From: Sphingobacteriales bacterium
GTDB taxonomy: Bacteria > Bacteroidota > Bacteroidia > Chitinophagales > Chitinophagaceae
Length of the DNA stretch: 64,000 nucleotides
Direction of reading: 5' to 3'
Assembly (NCBI GenBank): GCA_004144185.1
Contig: SEFP01000001.1
Coordinates: 310,001-374,000 of the forward strand
The position numbers and the translations under genes are program-made. This document shows positions 38,850-50,402 of this stretch, piece by piece; positions within the stretch are counted from its first letter, which is position 1; each line of letters begins with the position of its first letter. The notes under the pieces are model-generated. The model did no database searches. It was not told where the DNA came from and worked only from the letters and a program-made list of their open reading frames with translations.

Positions 38850-39752
38850 TTAGTCGTCTTCGTCCGGAATATCGTCTTCTCCGCGAATCAGATTGCGCAG
38901 TCGCCGGATGTCTTCTGCCTTCTCTGTTTTCTCCTGCTGTTCATAGGTGCGCGCCAGCGCAGCCATCATTTGCCGGAGAATGGCGCGGGCAGACAATGGC
39001 ACCAGATAGTTGAGTGAGGGAGGTACTTTGATCCGGTTGAGGTAATTGGCCACATCGGCTTTGGTATAGATACTGCCACTCACCGGGTCTACAAAAAACC
39101 GGACGTGCCTGAGCAGATCCGTATCATCATCGGACACCCCCGGCACAAACCCGTCGAAATACGCAAATAGAAACTGCTGGGGGACGCTGATAGCAAACAA
39201 AGGCACATCCAGCCGCTCACACATCGCCAGGTACAAAACACCCAGTGTATAGGGATTGCCTACCCGGCTATCCAGTAGCGTATTGATAAAAAAGTGCGCC
39301 GGCTCGTTGCGAGATAACTCCTGCCCCTGGAGGCGATAATAGCCATACAGAATCGCATTGAAGGCATTAATCTGCTCGACCGGCGCCAGGTACTGATTGA
39401 CTTCCAGCCACAGGTTCCGGCGGATGCGTTCAAACTGGGCAATAACCAGTTCGGTATTAAGACCAGGGTATGCGTAGCGGCTCAACAAAATAGCCCCTTG
39501 CAACAAATCGGGTTCGTCGGCGTCGTTCCAGTTCCGGAAATCCGTTGACAATTCAGTGAGATGAACCCGGTGAATCAGCGTTTCGATGCGTTCCTGCTGG
39601 GCTTCATCCTCGCTTTTAGCCCAGGCTTTTTCCAGTTGCTGGATGGCACGGGGACCATATTCCAGAATACGGGCAAACACAGCCTGCTGCACCTCCTCGT
39701 CAGGATCGTCGAGCAGGTGCAGAATGGCTTGCAGTTGTTTTTCCGGAATCAT
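38850..39752 (-). CDS. SirB1-like transglutaminase-fold family protein
   Basis: LLDSRVGNPYTLGVLYLAMCERLDVPLFAISVPQQFLFAYF; start MIPEKQLQAIL at 39752 preferred. Confidence 0.75.
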   Translation of the reverse strand: MIPEKQLQAILHLLDDPDEEVQQAVFARILEYGPRAIQQLEKAWAKSEDEAQQERIETLIHRVHLTELSTDFRNWNDADEPDLLQGAILLSRYAYPGLNTELVIAQFERIRRNLWLEVNQYLAPVEQINAFNAILYGYYRLQGQELSRNEPAHFFINTLLDSRVGNPYTLGVLYLAMCERLDVPLFAISVPQQFLFAYFDGFVPGVSDDDTDLLRHVRFFVDPVSGSIYTKADVANYLNRIKVPPSLNYLVPLSARAILRQMMAALARTYEQQEKTEKAEDIRRLRNLIRGEDDIPDEDD

Positions 39753-39827
39753 AGCAATAGACAGAACAGCGAAAGGGATTCCGGAACAAAACACCCGAAA
39801 GGAGCGATCGGTTCCGGAAAACCGTTT

Positions 39828-42461
39828 TTATTTTTTTCGGGCGGTGGATTTAGCAGTGCCTGAGGATTTGGAAGCCGCCTTTTTAGCAGGTGCTTTACTT
39901 TTGGTAGCAGTTGCTTTTTTGGCAGGAGCATCGTCAGCAGTTTTGGCGTTGCGGGTTTTCTTCTCAAAAGCACCCGGCACCTGCGCTTCAACCATCCGCT
40001 TCACGTCTTCCAGGGAAAGCACCGCTGCTTCTTCGGTCGTCATCCGGGTTCCATCTGCCCGACGGTCGAGAGTGAGCATCTTTTTACCAAAGCGGATAAA
40101 GGGTCCCCAACGGCCGTTTTCAAGGGTGATTTTCTCGCTTTCCCATTGCTGGATGTAGCGACCCGCTTCCTTTTCTACTTTCTGCCCAATCAACGCATGA
40201 ATATCGGCTTCTGAAAGGTTGTTGAAGTCGTACTGGCGCGGCACATTGACATAGAGACTGCCCCATTTCAGGAAAGGCCCAAACCGTCCGGTGCCTTTGG
40301 TAACCGGCTGTTCCTGATACATGGCGACCGGAGCATCTGCTTTTTCCTTTTCGACGATGGCAGCAACGGCGGTGTCAAAATCAACCGAAGTAGGATCGCT
40401 GCCCTTAGGCAACGAGATAAACTTCTCCCCCCATTTTACATAGGGTCCAAACCGGCCTACGTTGACAGCTATCTCCAGTCCCTCGTATTCTCCCAGTGTC
40501 AGTGGCAGTTTAAAGAGATCCAATGCTTCTTCATACGTGATGGTTTCAATGCGTTGGCCTTCGCGCAGACGGGCATAGCGTGGCTTTTCGTCGGCATCTT
40601 CACTGCTGCCGATCTGAACCATCGGACCAAAGCGTCCCAGACGTGCAATGACAGGTTTTCCGGAATCAGGGTCTTTGCCCAACGTTCGTTCGCCTGCGGC
40701 CCGGCCGCCGGTTTCCATAACCTGTTCAACGGTGTGGTGAAACGGCTGATAGAAATCGTCGATCATGGTCTGCCATTCCATCCGGCCCTGGGCAATCTCA
40801 TCAAATTCTTCTTCGATCTTAGCAGTGAACTTATAGTCCATTACACGCTCGAAGTGCGCCGCCAGAAAATCGGTCACAACAATACCCAGATCGGTCGGGA
40901 ACAATTTGCCTTTTTCTGCACCCGTATTCTCCGTCAGCTTGGCCGTATTGATGGCATTGTTCCGGAGAATCAATTGCTGATATGCGCGTTCAGTTCCTTC
41001 TTTATCGCGGCGTTCTACATACCCCCGCTGCTGAATGGTGCTGATGGTAGATGCATAGGTAGACGGCCGGCCGATACCCAGTTCTTCAAGCTTTTTTACC
41101 AGCGATGCTTCGGTATAGCGCGGCTGTGGACGGGTAAAGCGCTCGGTGGCCCGCAGTTCTTTAAAGTCGAGTACCTGTCCGGTTTTCAGCGGCGGCAGCA
41201 TACCTTCTTTTACGTCGTCGCCGTCTTCATCATCACGGCCCTCGGAATAGACACGGATAAAGCCATCAAACTTGATAACCTCACCGGTTGCCGTTAAAGA
41301 GGTTTCCGGAATGGTGGAAATATCGATCTTGGCCACCGTCCGCTCCAGCTGTGCATCGGCCATCTGCGACGCCATGGTACGCTTCCAGATCAGTTCGTAT
41401 AAACGCTGTCCGTCTGCATCCGGAATCCGTTGCACCATCATCTCCGTTGGACGAATGGCTTCGTGGGCTTCCTGTGCCGACTCGTTTTTGTTCTTGTACC
41501 GCCGGCGCTGGTGATAAGGTTCGCCATATTGGGCTACAATCGCCTTTTCAGCGCCTTCCAACGCCGTATCAGACAATGCTACCGAATCAGTCCGCATATA
41601 TGTGATGTGACCGTTTTCGTAGAGCGTCTGGGCCACCCGCATGGTGCGGGTCACTGAATAGCCCAGCTTCCGGCTGGCTTCCTGTTGCAGCGTAGACGTG
41701 GTGAAGGGCGCTGAAGGGGTTCGTTTGGCTGGTTTCACCTGTACATCGGCTACCTGATAGGATGCACCCATACAACGCTCCAGAAAACTGCGGGCATCCT
41801 TCGCTTCCGGAAATTTGTCCGGCCCTTCAGCTTTAAACACAACCGGCCGGTTCATCAGATCCGGAGCAGTAAAAAAGCCTTCGATTTTAAACGACGAAAC
41901 TGACTCAAACTGGTTGATTTCACGCTCGCGCTCTACCAAGATGCGCACCGCTACACTCTGTACCCGTCCGGCCGATAATTTTCCCTGCACTTTGCGCCAC
42001 AAAACCGGTGACATTTCAAACCCAACCAGACGGTCGAGCACCCGGCGCGCCTGCTGGGCATTCACCAGGTCCATGTTTACGGTACGGGGTTGTGCCACGG
42101 CCTTCTGAATCGCCGGTTTGGTGATTTCGTGAAAGACAATCCGCTTGGTGCTGTGAGGGTCTAGATTCAGCACCTTACAAAGATGCCAAGAGATGGCTTC
42201 TCCTTCTCGGTCCTCATCCGTTGCCAGCCAGACTTCTTCTGATTTTTTAGCTAGGCTGCGCAGTTCTGCAACAACCCGCTGCTTGTCTTCGCTGATCAGG
42301 TAGTTGGGCTCATAGCCCCGGTGAATATCAATTCCCATGCCTTCTTTGGCCAGATCGCGGATATGACCGAAGCACGATTTCACCTGAAAATCGGCACCGA
42401 GGATTTTTTCAATCGTTTTGGCTTTCGCCGGGGACTCTACAATCAAAAGGTTTTTGGCCAT
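39828..42461 (-). CDS. topA: DNA topoisomerase I with Lys/Ala-rich C-terminal tail
   Basis: LLIVESPAKAKTIEKILG; ATDEDREGEAISWHL; TYMRTDSVALS; C-terminal KKATATKSKAPAKKAASKSSGTAKSTARKK. Confidence 0.96.
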   Translation of the reverse strand: MAKNLLIVESPAKAKTIEKILGADFQVKSCFGHIRDLAKEGMGIDIHRGYEPNYLISEDKQRVVAELRSLAKKSEEVWLATDEDREGEAISWHLCKVLNLDPHSTKRIVFHEITKPAIQKAVAQPRTVNMDLVNAQQARRVLDRLVGFEMSPVLWRKVQGKLSAGRVQSVAVRILVEREREINQFESVSSFKIEGFFTAPDLMNRPVVFKAEGPDKFPEAKDARSFLERCMGASYQVADVQVKPAKRTPSAPFTTSTLQQEASRKLGYSVTRTMRVAQTLYENGHITYMRTDSVALSDTALEGAEKAIVAQYGEPYHQRRRYKNKNESAQEAHEAIRPTEMMVQRIPDADGQRLYELIWKRTMASQMADAQLERTVAKIDISTIPETSLTATGEVIKFDGFIRVYSEGRDDEDGDDVKEGMLPPLKTGQVLDFKELRATERFTRPQPRYTEASLVKKLEELGIGRPSTYASTISTIQQRGYVERRDKEGTERAYQQLILRNNAINTAKLTENTGAEKGKLFPTDLGIVVTDFLAAHFERVMDYKFTAKIEEEFDEIAQGRMEWQTMIDDFYQPFHHTVEQVMETGGRAAGERTLGKDPDSGKPVIARLGRFGPMVQIGSSEDADEKPRYARLREGQRIETITYEEALDLFKLPLTLGEYEGLEIAVNVGRFGPYVKWGEKFISLPKGSDPTSVDFDTAVAAIVEKEKADAPVAMYQEQPVTKGTGRFGPFLKWGSLYVNVPRQYDFNNLSEADIHALIGQKVEKEAGRYIQQWESEKITLENGRWGPFIRFGKKMLTLDRRADGTRMTTEEAAVLSLEDVKRMVEAQVPGAFEKKTRNAKTADDAPAKKATATKSKAPAKKAASKSSGTAKSTARKK

Positions 42462-42569
42462 AGCTGCAATTCAGGAGGAAACAATTTTCCGGCAAAAGAG
42501 GTACCGGAGAACTGCAATAATACCATTTCCGGAAAATACCCTTCCGGAATGTTGTTTGAATGAAACAAA

Positions 42570-42598
42570 AAACCGTCCGCAAAAGTTGCGGACGGTTT
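42570..42598. terminator. Intrinsic terminator hairpin
   Basis: AAACCGTCCGCAA / TTGCGGACGGTTT. Confidence 0.85.
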
Positions 42599-42636
42599 CT
42601 AAATAGACTTCCTGTTGGGAAGATCGAAACGTACTC

Positions 42637-44598
42637 TTAGTGAGCTACAACAATGCGGTTGGTGATGCGCTCTGTACCCGCTTCTACCGTGTAGAAATAG
42701 ATACCGTTGGACAGACCAGCCGTGTTGAACGTAGCAGTAGCGGTTTGACCGGCAGCAACTTTACCCAGTTGCTGAGTAGCTACCAACTGACCTACAGGGT
42801 TCGTCAACAGCACTTTTACGTCAGCAGCGTTCGCAAGAGTTACCGGAACGGTAAACTCATTGTTAGCAGGGTTTGGATTGGCAGCAACCGTTACGTTAGC
42901 ATTGGTGTTAGTTACACCTACAGGGCCTCTGGTAGCAAAGTTTACCCGCATTACCGGAGGATTCGGAACACCAATCGCCAGTGAAGACGGAGAGAAATCG
43001 AAACCACCATCGTTCAGGGACGTACCGATACCACCTGGATAACCCGTATAGCCATAGGTATTGGTGTTCAGACCCTCAGTTGTTACTACGATAACGTCGT
43101 TACCATTTGGAATGGCACGGCCTTGAACTACAGCTACATAAGAACCGGATTCCAGAACCGGAGCACCCAGAACGTTGTCAGCCAGGAACGGAGCATATGT
43201 AACAGTACCAGTGGCAGCAGAGATCATACTAGATGTCAACTGACGCTCAACGGTTGTAGCGACGATGTCATAACCGGTAGCAGCAGCATTACGCTTGTAG
43301 ATCTGAATGCTTACAAAACCACCTGCAGCAGAACGGCTGTCAAATGCAACGGAAGCGCTGGTGAAGGTGTCGCGTTTGCCAGGGGCAATCTCAAACTGAA
43401 TTCCTACGAAGTTGCTTGCAGCAGCAGTACTGCCACTAGGAGCACGGTGCAGGTAATAACCGGAAAGCGAACTTCTTGGATTGAATACAGCCAGCGTAGA
43501 ATCCGTGATGGCGAAGGTGGCAGTATCCACGTTGTTGGCAGGAGTCGCATCACCGGCTACGGTTGCGCTAAATGCAGCCTGATAGCTACCGATTACGTTT
43601 GGTACGAAACCCGGATACGGCTCAGACATGTCAACCAGTGAATCAACACTGTTGGCCGGAAGGGCGTACTGACGGCTGTAGTTGTAAACGCTTGCACCGC
43701 CACGGGTTACGGCGTATCCATAAGTAGGCGTTACAGCCGTAGAGCCGATGTTGGAGGTATGCGTAAGACCCCACGCAGAATCTACCATAGTTACCGGATA
43801 GCTGGAGAACAGGCTATACTTGTTCTCACCCCGCATGATAATAGAAGACTTCTGAATGGTAACATCTGTTGGATCCAGTTCAGACAGAGCTACGTCATCT
43901 ACCAGCCAGTTGTACGAACCACCTACTTCCAGACCGTAGTAGTAGAAGCGGAATTTCACGTTAGCCTGGTTAGCAGCTACTGATGAAATGTTGATGCGGG
44001 TTGTGGTTGGGTTGGCGCCTGAATAACCGTTGTTGGAAACGGTATTGTTTGGCAATACTGCAAAACGGGTAAAAGTGGTGAAGTTGTTGGTACTTACTTC
44101 AACAAAGCAGGAATCGTTAAACCGACGGAAGTACTGCTGGAACGACAGGCTAACAGTTGGGTGCGTAGAGCAGTTAACCGTTGGAGACGTCAGCCAGCCC
44201 TCAATAGGCGTAGACGTATTCAGGCTACCAATGGAATCGGAATCATACACCATCCAGCCGTTGGAAGCGGTGGTAGAGGCCAACGCAGGCAGAGCGAACT
44301 GACCGGATACACGCGCGTTGCGCCATTTCCAGCTTGCAGGATACGCCGAGTTGCCCTGAGCGGTCCAGCCGGTTGGCAAGGTAGATCCGGTACCGGAGCC
44401 AAAACCTTCTGTGTAAAAAGGAGTAGCAGCCGTCTTCATCAGGTTGCCCAGACTTGGACCAGCAGATTTAACTGGCAGCTGCGATGCGTTCGGAACCAGC
44501 GCCGCCGGGTCAGGTGTATGCACCATGCGCTGGGTGGACTGCGCTCCGGCATTCAACGCCAGAAGACCCGCAGCTCCTAGGAGGAGAAATTGTTTCAT
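42637..44598 (-). CDS. T9SS type A sorting-domain surface protein with a choice-of-anchor-J-like N-terminal region
   Basis: C-terminal NPNPANNEFTVPVTLANAADVKVLLTNPVGQLVATQQLGKVAAG...LSNGIYFYTVEAGTERITNRIVVAH; FYTEGFGSGTGSTLPTGWTAQG. Confidence 0.85.
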   Translation of the reverse strand: MKQFLLLGAAGLLALNAGAQSTQRMVHTPDPAALVPNASQLPVKSAGPSLGNLMKTAATPFYTEGFGSGTGSTLPTGWTAQGNSAYPASWKWRNARVSGQFALPALASTTASNGWMVYDSDSIGSLNTSTPIEGWLTSPTVNCSTHPTVSLSFQQYFRRFNDSCFVEVSTNNFTTFTRFAVLPNNTVSNNGYSGANPTTTRINISSVAANQANVKFRFYYYGLEVGGSYNWLVDDVALSELDPTDVTIQKSSIIMRGENKYSLFSSYPVTMVDSAWGLTHTSNIGSTAVTPTYGYAVTRGGASVYNYSRQYALPANSVDSLVDMSEPYPGFVPNVIGSYQAAFSATVAGDATPANNVDTATFAITDSTLAVFNPRSSLSGYYLHRAPSGSTAAASNFVGIQFEIAPGKRDTFTSASVAFDSRSAAGGFVSIQIYKRNAAATGYDIVATTVERQLTSSMISAATGTVTYAPFLADNVLGAPVLESGSYVAVVQGRAIPNGNDVIVVTTEGLNTNTYGYTGYPGGIGTSLNDGGFDFSPSSLAIGVPNPPVMRVNFATRGPVGVTNTNANVTVAANPNPANNEFTVPVTLANAADVKVLLTNPVGQLVATQQLGKVAAGQTATATFNTAGLSNGIYFYTVEAGTERITNRIVVAH

Positions 44599-44746
44599 AA
44601 AAAGGAATTAGAAAAAGATCAGGAAATCGTAAAGATAGCTTTTTTGAGCTAAGCGCACAAAGTTGATACAAGGTACAAAAAGTATGCCAAAAGTCCTTTT
44701 GATAAACGGTTCTTACCAAGGAACTTTGACTTCTTTATCTGTCCTG

Positions 44747-45922
44747 ATGTCTATTCCCCAATTTGGCAACACGTCTACTGCGTTCCGCCACAAATCCACC
44801 GCTGCCCTCCGTCAGGCTGCCCTGCTGTACACGACGATGGGGTCGCCGATGCTGACCAAGCTCGGCATTGCTTTTACCAACTTTGCCCTGAAAGCGAAGC
44901 TGCCTATCAAAGGGGTTATCAAGAAGACGATTTTCCGGCAGTTTGTAGGCGGCGAAAACCTTCCGGAAGCAGCCCAGACAGCAGCACTGCTGGCACCGTA
45001 TCAGGTAGGCATCGTACTGGATTATGGTGTGGAAGGTGCGCGGGGGGAAGCCGCATTCGATGCAGCCGTTCCGGAATTTGTCAAAGCCATTGAGTTTGCT
45101 GCTTCCCAGCCCAATGTTCCGTTTGTAGCCATCAAGGTTACCGGGTTTGCCGAATTTTCTCTCCTGGAGAAGGTACATTCCGGAGCCGCCCTGACCACAA
45201 CCGAAACCCAGGCTTTTGACCGGGTGCGGAATCGGGTGATGACGATCTGTGAAGCTGCCTTCCGGAACGGCATTCGCGTGCTGATTGACGCGGAAGAAAC
45301 CTGGATCCAAGGTCCGGTCGATACGCTCACCAATGAGGCGATGGAACGCTTTAACCGGGAACGGGTTATTGTTTACAACACCTTCCAGCTGTATGCCCAC
45401 AGCCGCCTTGCTTACCTGAAAGAATCGTTCGACTACGCCCAGCAAAAAGGCTTTCTATTGGGTGCCAAACTGGTGCGGGGCGCTTATATGGAAAAGGAAC
45501 GGAGCCGCGCCGATACCCAAGGTTACCTGTCTCCGATCCAGACCCATAAAGAAGCCACTGACCGCGATTATGATGACGCCGTTCGCTTCTGCCTAGATCG
45601 GCTGGATCAACTGGCAGTATTTATCGGTACCCACAATGAGAAAAGTTCGCTGCTGGGAGCTACACTGGCGGAGGAGAACGGAATTCCCCACAATCATCCA
45701 AACCTGTGGTTTTCACAGCTCTATGGCATGAGCGACAATATCACGTTCAATCTCGCTGCTGCCGGATATAATGTAGTTAAATACCTGCCCTACGGCCCGG
45801 TAGAAGATGTGATGCCGTACCTGATGCGCCGGGCTCAGGAAAATACGTCTGTAAAAGGCCAGACCGGTCGCGAACTTGCCCTGATCCGGGAAGAACTGGA
45901 CCGGCGCGCACAAACGAAATAA
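44747..45922 (+). CDS. Proline dehydrogenase
   Basis: DYGVEGARGEAAFD; VLIDAEETWIQ; KLVRGAYMEKERSRA; GTHNEKSS; start MSIPQFGNTS at 44747. Confidence 0.92.
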   Translation: MSIPQFGNTSTAFRHKSTAALRQAALLYTTMGSPMLTKLGIAFTNFALKAKLPIKGVIKKTIFRQFVGGENLPEAAQTAALLAPYQVGIVLDYGVEGARGEAAFDAAVPEFVKAIEFAASQPNVPFVAIKVTGFAEFSLLEKVHSGAALTTTETQAFDRVRNRVMTICEAAFRNGIRVLIDAEETWIQGPVDTLTNEAMERFNRERVIVYNTFQLYAHSRLAYLKESFDYAQQKGFLLGAKLVRGAYMEKERSRADTQGYLSPIQTHKEATDRDYDDAVRFCLDRLDQLAVFIGTHNEKSSLLGATLAEENGIPHNHPNLWFSQLYGMSDNITFNLAAAGYNVVKYLPYGPVEDVMPYLMRRAQENTSVKGQTGRELALIREELDRRAQTK

Positions 45923-45927
45923 CTACC

Positions 45928-46449
45928 ATGACGCAAACCTTCGAGGCTAAACTCGACGATCTGTCGAAGATTCTGACGTATGTGCTGCTGGCCATTCTGG
46001 TCGTGCCGTTTATCCTGCTGGTCAATGAAGCGGCTCACGGTCATCCGGAAGTGCTGATTCCGTTCGCAGTGGTCTTTATTATTTTGGGAATTACGACCCG
46101 CTTCCGGATCCGGCGGTATCAATTAACGCCCGACACCCTCGAAATCGTCCAGGTAAAAGGTATTAAATCCTTTCCACGGGCGTCCTTCCAGTCGGCAACG
46201 CCTGTTACGACCAAAGACTTAGGATTTGGCATCCGGCTGTTTGGCTCCGGCGGCTTTCTGGGCTATTTCGGAACCTTTTTCTACCGCAACGTGGGTAAGG
46301 TGAAGGTGTATGCAACGGATCGCACCAAGCTGATCCTGCTCCGGCAGACCGATGGAAAACAGGTCATGATTTCGCCCGCAGATCCGGCAGCGTTTCTACA
46401 GGCACTGAAACTTCCACCAGCGGTGATCGTCAACGGAGCGGCGGTCTGA
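45928..46449 (+). CDS. Membrane protein with PH-like domain
   Basis: Two TM segments followed by a PH-like region (YQLTPDTLEIVQVKGIKSFPRASF). Confidence 0.55.
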   Translation: MTQTFEAKLDDLSKILTYVLLAILVVPFILLVNEAAHGHPEVLIPFAVVFIILGITTRFRIRRYQLTPDTLEIVQVKGIKSFPRASFQSATPVTTKDLGFGIRLFGSGGFLGYFGTFFYRNVGKVKVYATDRTKLILLRQTDGKQVMISPADPAAFLQALKLPPAVIVNGAAV

Positions 46450-46518
46450 GGTTCCGGAACATCAGTGCCGGCCAGCATTCTTGCGACCGTTTAAGTATTT
46501 CTGAATTGGTAGCAACTG

Positions 46519-46800
46519 TTACGGCTGCACGACATACAGATCTTCGCCGTCGCGCTTCATCCGGTACCGCTCGCGGGCAAATTTCTCCAGCGCTTCCGGA
46601 TTGTTCATCATGGCTACCCGCTGGCTGTCCATCACTTCAATCTCGCGGTTCAGGTACCGGATGTTTTCCTGTAATCCCTGCAACCGGGCCTTTGCGTCCT
46701 GTTGACTCATCCAGTCGTTCCGGTCCAGAAACAGCATCCACACGCCAAAACCGGCCAGCGTCAGCATGTATTTGTTGAAAAGAAGGCGAAGGAAATTCAC
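46519..46800 (-). CDS. FtsB/DivIC family septum formation initiator
   Basis: Short N-terminal TM, coiled coil and LEKFARERYRMKRDGEDLYVV. Confidence 0.85.
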   Translation of the reverse strand: MNFLRLLFNKYMLTLAGFGVWMLFLDRNDWMSQQDAKARLQGLQENIRYLNREIEVMDSQRVAMMNNPEALEKFARERYRMKRDGEDLYVVQP

Positions 46801-46861
46801 GGGGAGAAAAAATTAAAGCAACCGGGTTAAAAGTACGGCAGGTTTACGGGCTGTTCATCAA

Positions 46862-46897
46862 AACGCCGCTGTAGAATTGGAATTCCACAGCGGCGTT
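46862..46897. terminator. Hairpin downstream of eno, intrinsic-terminator-like
   Basis: AACGCCGCTGT / ACAGCGGCGTT. Confidence 0.7.
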
Positions 46898-46928
46898 CTA
46901 CGTTTCCGGAACTCTTCCGGAGCGGTTC

Positions 46929-48341
<1,413 letters not shown>

Positions 48342-48370
48342 TCAACGGTTGCCTCCCTACTTTCGCGGCC

Positions 48371-49210
48371 ATGATTGTGCATCTGATGGTAGGCGAAGCT
48401 TCCGCTGCCCCCCTGCGGGAAGCCCTCGCGCAGGATGAACACCTGTCCGGAATAGTCTTGGCGCTTCCCGACCGTCTGCATCACGGTCCGCTGCATCGTT
48501 CTGAAGGGCAGTCCTTTTCGCAGGTGCGTGCGGCCTACTGGCGCGCCATCCGCCATTATCCGGAAGATCAGTTTCCGGAAGAAGCGGGCGTTGAAGAACG
48601 TTTGATCGAAGCCAGCAATCTGCTTCAAAAGCATCCGGAAGCGCAACTCTGGTTCTGGATCGCTCCGCATGCCGCCGATGTCACCGCGTATTACCGGAGC
48701 CTGCGGTATCTGGGAAAGTACACCGGTCGATTGTTCACGATTCAGATTGACGGACTACCCTTTCTGGATGCATCCGGAAACGTATTTTATCCCCAGTCCT
48801 TCAGCGAAGTGCCGCCCCGGGAGTTTTCGAAAGCCCGCCGACTGGCCCGATTGCTGTCGCCGGCCGAACTGGAACTCGACAGTGAAGTCTGGTCGATCCT
48901 CTCCGGACCCGACAGTTTCTACCGGTTTCTGAAAGGCGGCAAGAAACTAGCCACTGAGGAAGAAACCTACTTTGACCACGACCTGATGCAGGCCTTGCGT
49001 CCGGGTCCGATGAAAGCCGCCCGGCTGGTTGCCAACCTCGTTACGAAAAGCAACCTGCCAACGGATGAGGCAGCTCTGCTGTATCGCATCCGGAAACAGG
49101 CCGCTGCCGGACTGTTGACGTTGAAAGGCGATCTGCAAAAGTCTCCCCGCGACTGGGAAGTCAGTTTGCCGCAATCAGCGCCTGTTCCTTCGTCCGAAAC
49201 TCCCGAATAA
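48371..49210 (+). CDS. DUF1835-like protein
   Basis: MIVHLMVGEASAAPLREAL...LPDRLHHGPL; start at 48371 in frame with ORF 48287. Confidence 0.7.
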   Translation: MIVHLMVGEASAAPLREALAQDEHLSGIVLALPDRLHHGPLHRSEGQSFSQVRAAYWRAIRHYPEDQFPEEAGVEERLIEASNLLQKHPEAQLWFWIAPHAADVTAYYRSLRYLGKYTGRLFTIQIDGLPFLDASGNVFYPQSFSEVPPREFSKARRLARLLSPAELELDSEVWSILSGPDSFYRFLKGGKKLATEEETYFDHDLMQALRPGPMKAARLVANLVTKSNLPTDEAALLYRIRKQAAAGLLTLKGDLQKSPRDWEVSLPQSAPVPSSETPE

Positions 49211-49860
49211 TGTCCGAATCCACTTTTCAGTTTGTAATCGGTGCCACGCACCAGCCACGCCGTCAAACGCTGGCCCTGCACCTGCTCATCAGCTTTGTGC
49301 TGTTCGCCGTAGGTATTTTTTGCTTGGTGATGTACTGGTTTACCGGCATCTCGCCCAATTTCAAGATGGCCATCGGCGCATTTGGTTTTTTCGGAGCCTT
49401 GTGCTTCGCGGGCGGTATTGCGGTGTATGCGCTGAGTATCTCCGTGGTGCGGCGGGCGCGTTATGCCACGTTGCTGCGGGTCTTGGAACTGCTGTTGCTG
49501 GCGGGCGGTGCCGTGCTGTTTTTTCTCAACGACTGGATCGTACCTGCGGTGCTATCTGGTATTCTGGCCGGACTGGCAATCGTTGCGGCGCTGTACGAAA
49601 TCAAGACCCCGGCCGATACGGTGATTCAGATCTCAGGCGAAGGGGTGTTCCGGAAAGCCGGTCTTAAAAGCACACACCTGCGCTGGCGCGAGCTTCAACA
49701 AGTGCTGTACCGGCGGAGTATTCTTACCATCGACTGTGTGGATAATCGTTTGTATCAGTATCCGGTGCAGGCCCCGCAGATAGACGGCCCGCTTTTTGAG
49801 GCCTTTTGTGCCGATCAGATTGCCCAGGCTCTTCCCGACCGGCAAAAAGCGAACTGGTAA
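49210..49860 (+). CDS. Hypothetical membrane protein
   Basis: 1-nt overlap with the upstream CDS; multiple TM segments. Confidence 0.6.
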   Translation: MSESTFQFVIGATHQPRRQTLALHLLISFVLFAVGIFCLVMYWFTGISPNFKMAIGAFGFFGALCFAGGIAVYALSISVVRRARYATLLRVLELLLLAGGAVLFFLNDWIVPAVLSGILAGLAIVAALYEIKTPADTVIQISGEGVFRKAGLKSTHLRWRELQQVLYRRSILTIDCVDNRLYQYPVQAPQIDGPLFEAFCADQIAQALPDRQKANW

Positions 49861-49919
49861 CCAGTCTGGTCTTTTTTCCGGAATTTTGTCTTCCTTTTTC
49901 TTTAGAAATGCATTTTAAT

Positions 49920-50375
49920 ATGTCTTTAGAAACCCGCGTCATGGACGCGCTCAAAACGGCGATGAAGGCCAAAGATGAAGCCGCTTTGCGGACCCTTCGT
50001 GCGATCAAAGCTGCCATTCTGGTTGAGAAAACCGCCGAAGGCTTTTCAGGTGAGCTGAATGAAGCCGCCGAACTGAAAATGCTGCAAAAGCTGGCCAAGC
50101 AACGCCGCGATTCGCTGGAGATCTTTACCCAGCAAAACCGGGAAGATCTCGCTGCTACCGAGCGTGAGGAACTGGCGATCATTGAGCAGTTTTTACCGCA
50201 GCAGATGAGTGCCGAAGAGCTGGAAGCCGAAGTTCGTCGCATTATTACCGAAACCGGGGCCACGTCTCCGGCCGATATGGGTAAAGTGATGGGGGCCGCT
50301 TCCAAGTCGCTGGCTGGTCGGGCCGACGGCAAAGCGATTTCTGATATGGTGAAGACGCAACTGGCGCAGCGCTAA
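49920..50375 (+). CDS. GatB/YqeY domain protein
   Basis: MSLETRVMDALKTAMKAKDEAALRTLRAIKAAI...EREELAIIEQFLPQQMS; start 49920. Confidence 0.92.
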   Translation: MSLETRVMDALKTAMKAKDEAALRTLRAIKAAILVEKTAEGFSGELNEAAELKMLQKLAKQRRDSLEIFTQQNREDLAATEREELAIIEQFLPQQMSAEELEAEVRRIITETGATSPADMGKVMGAASKSLAGRADGKAISDMVKTQLAQR

Positions 50376-50402
50376 GCGCCTTCCGGAACCTCCGCTACTT
50401 TT

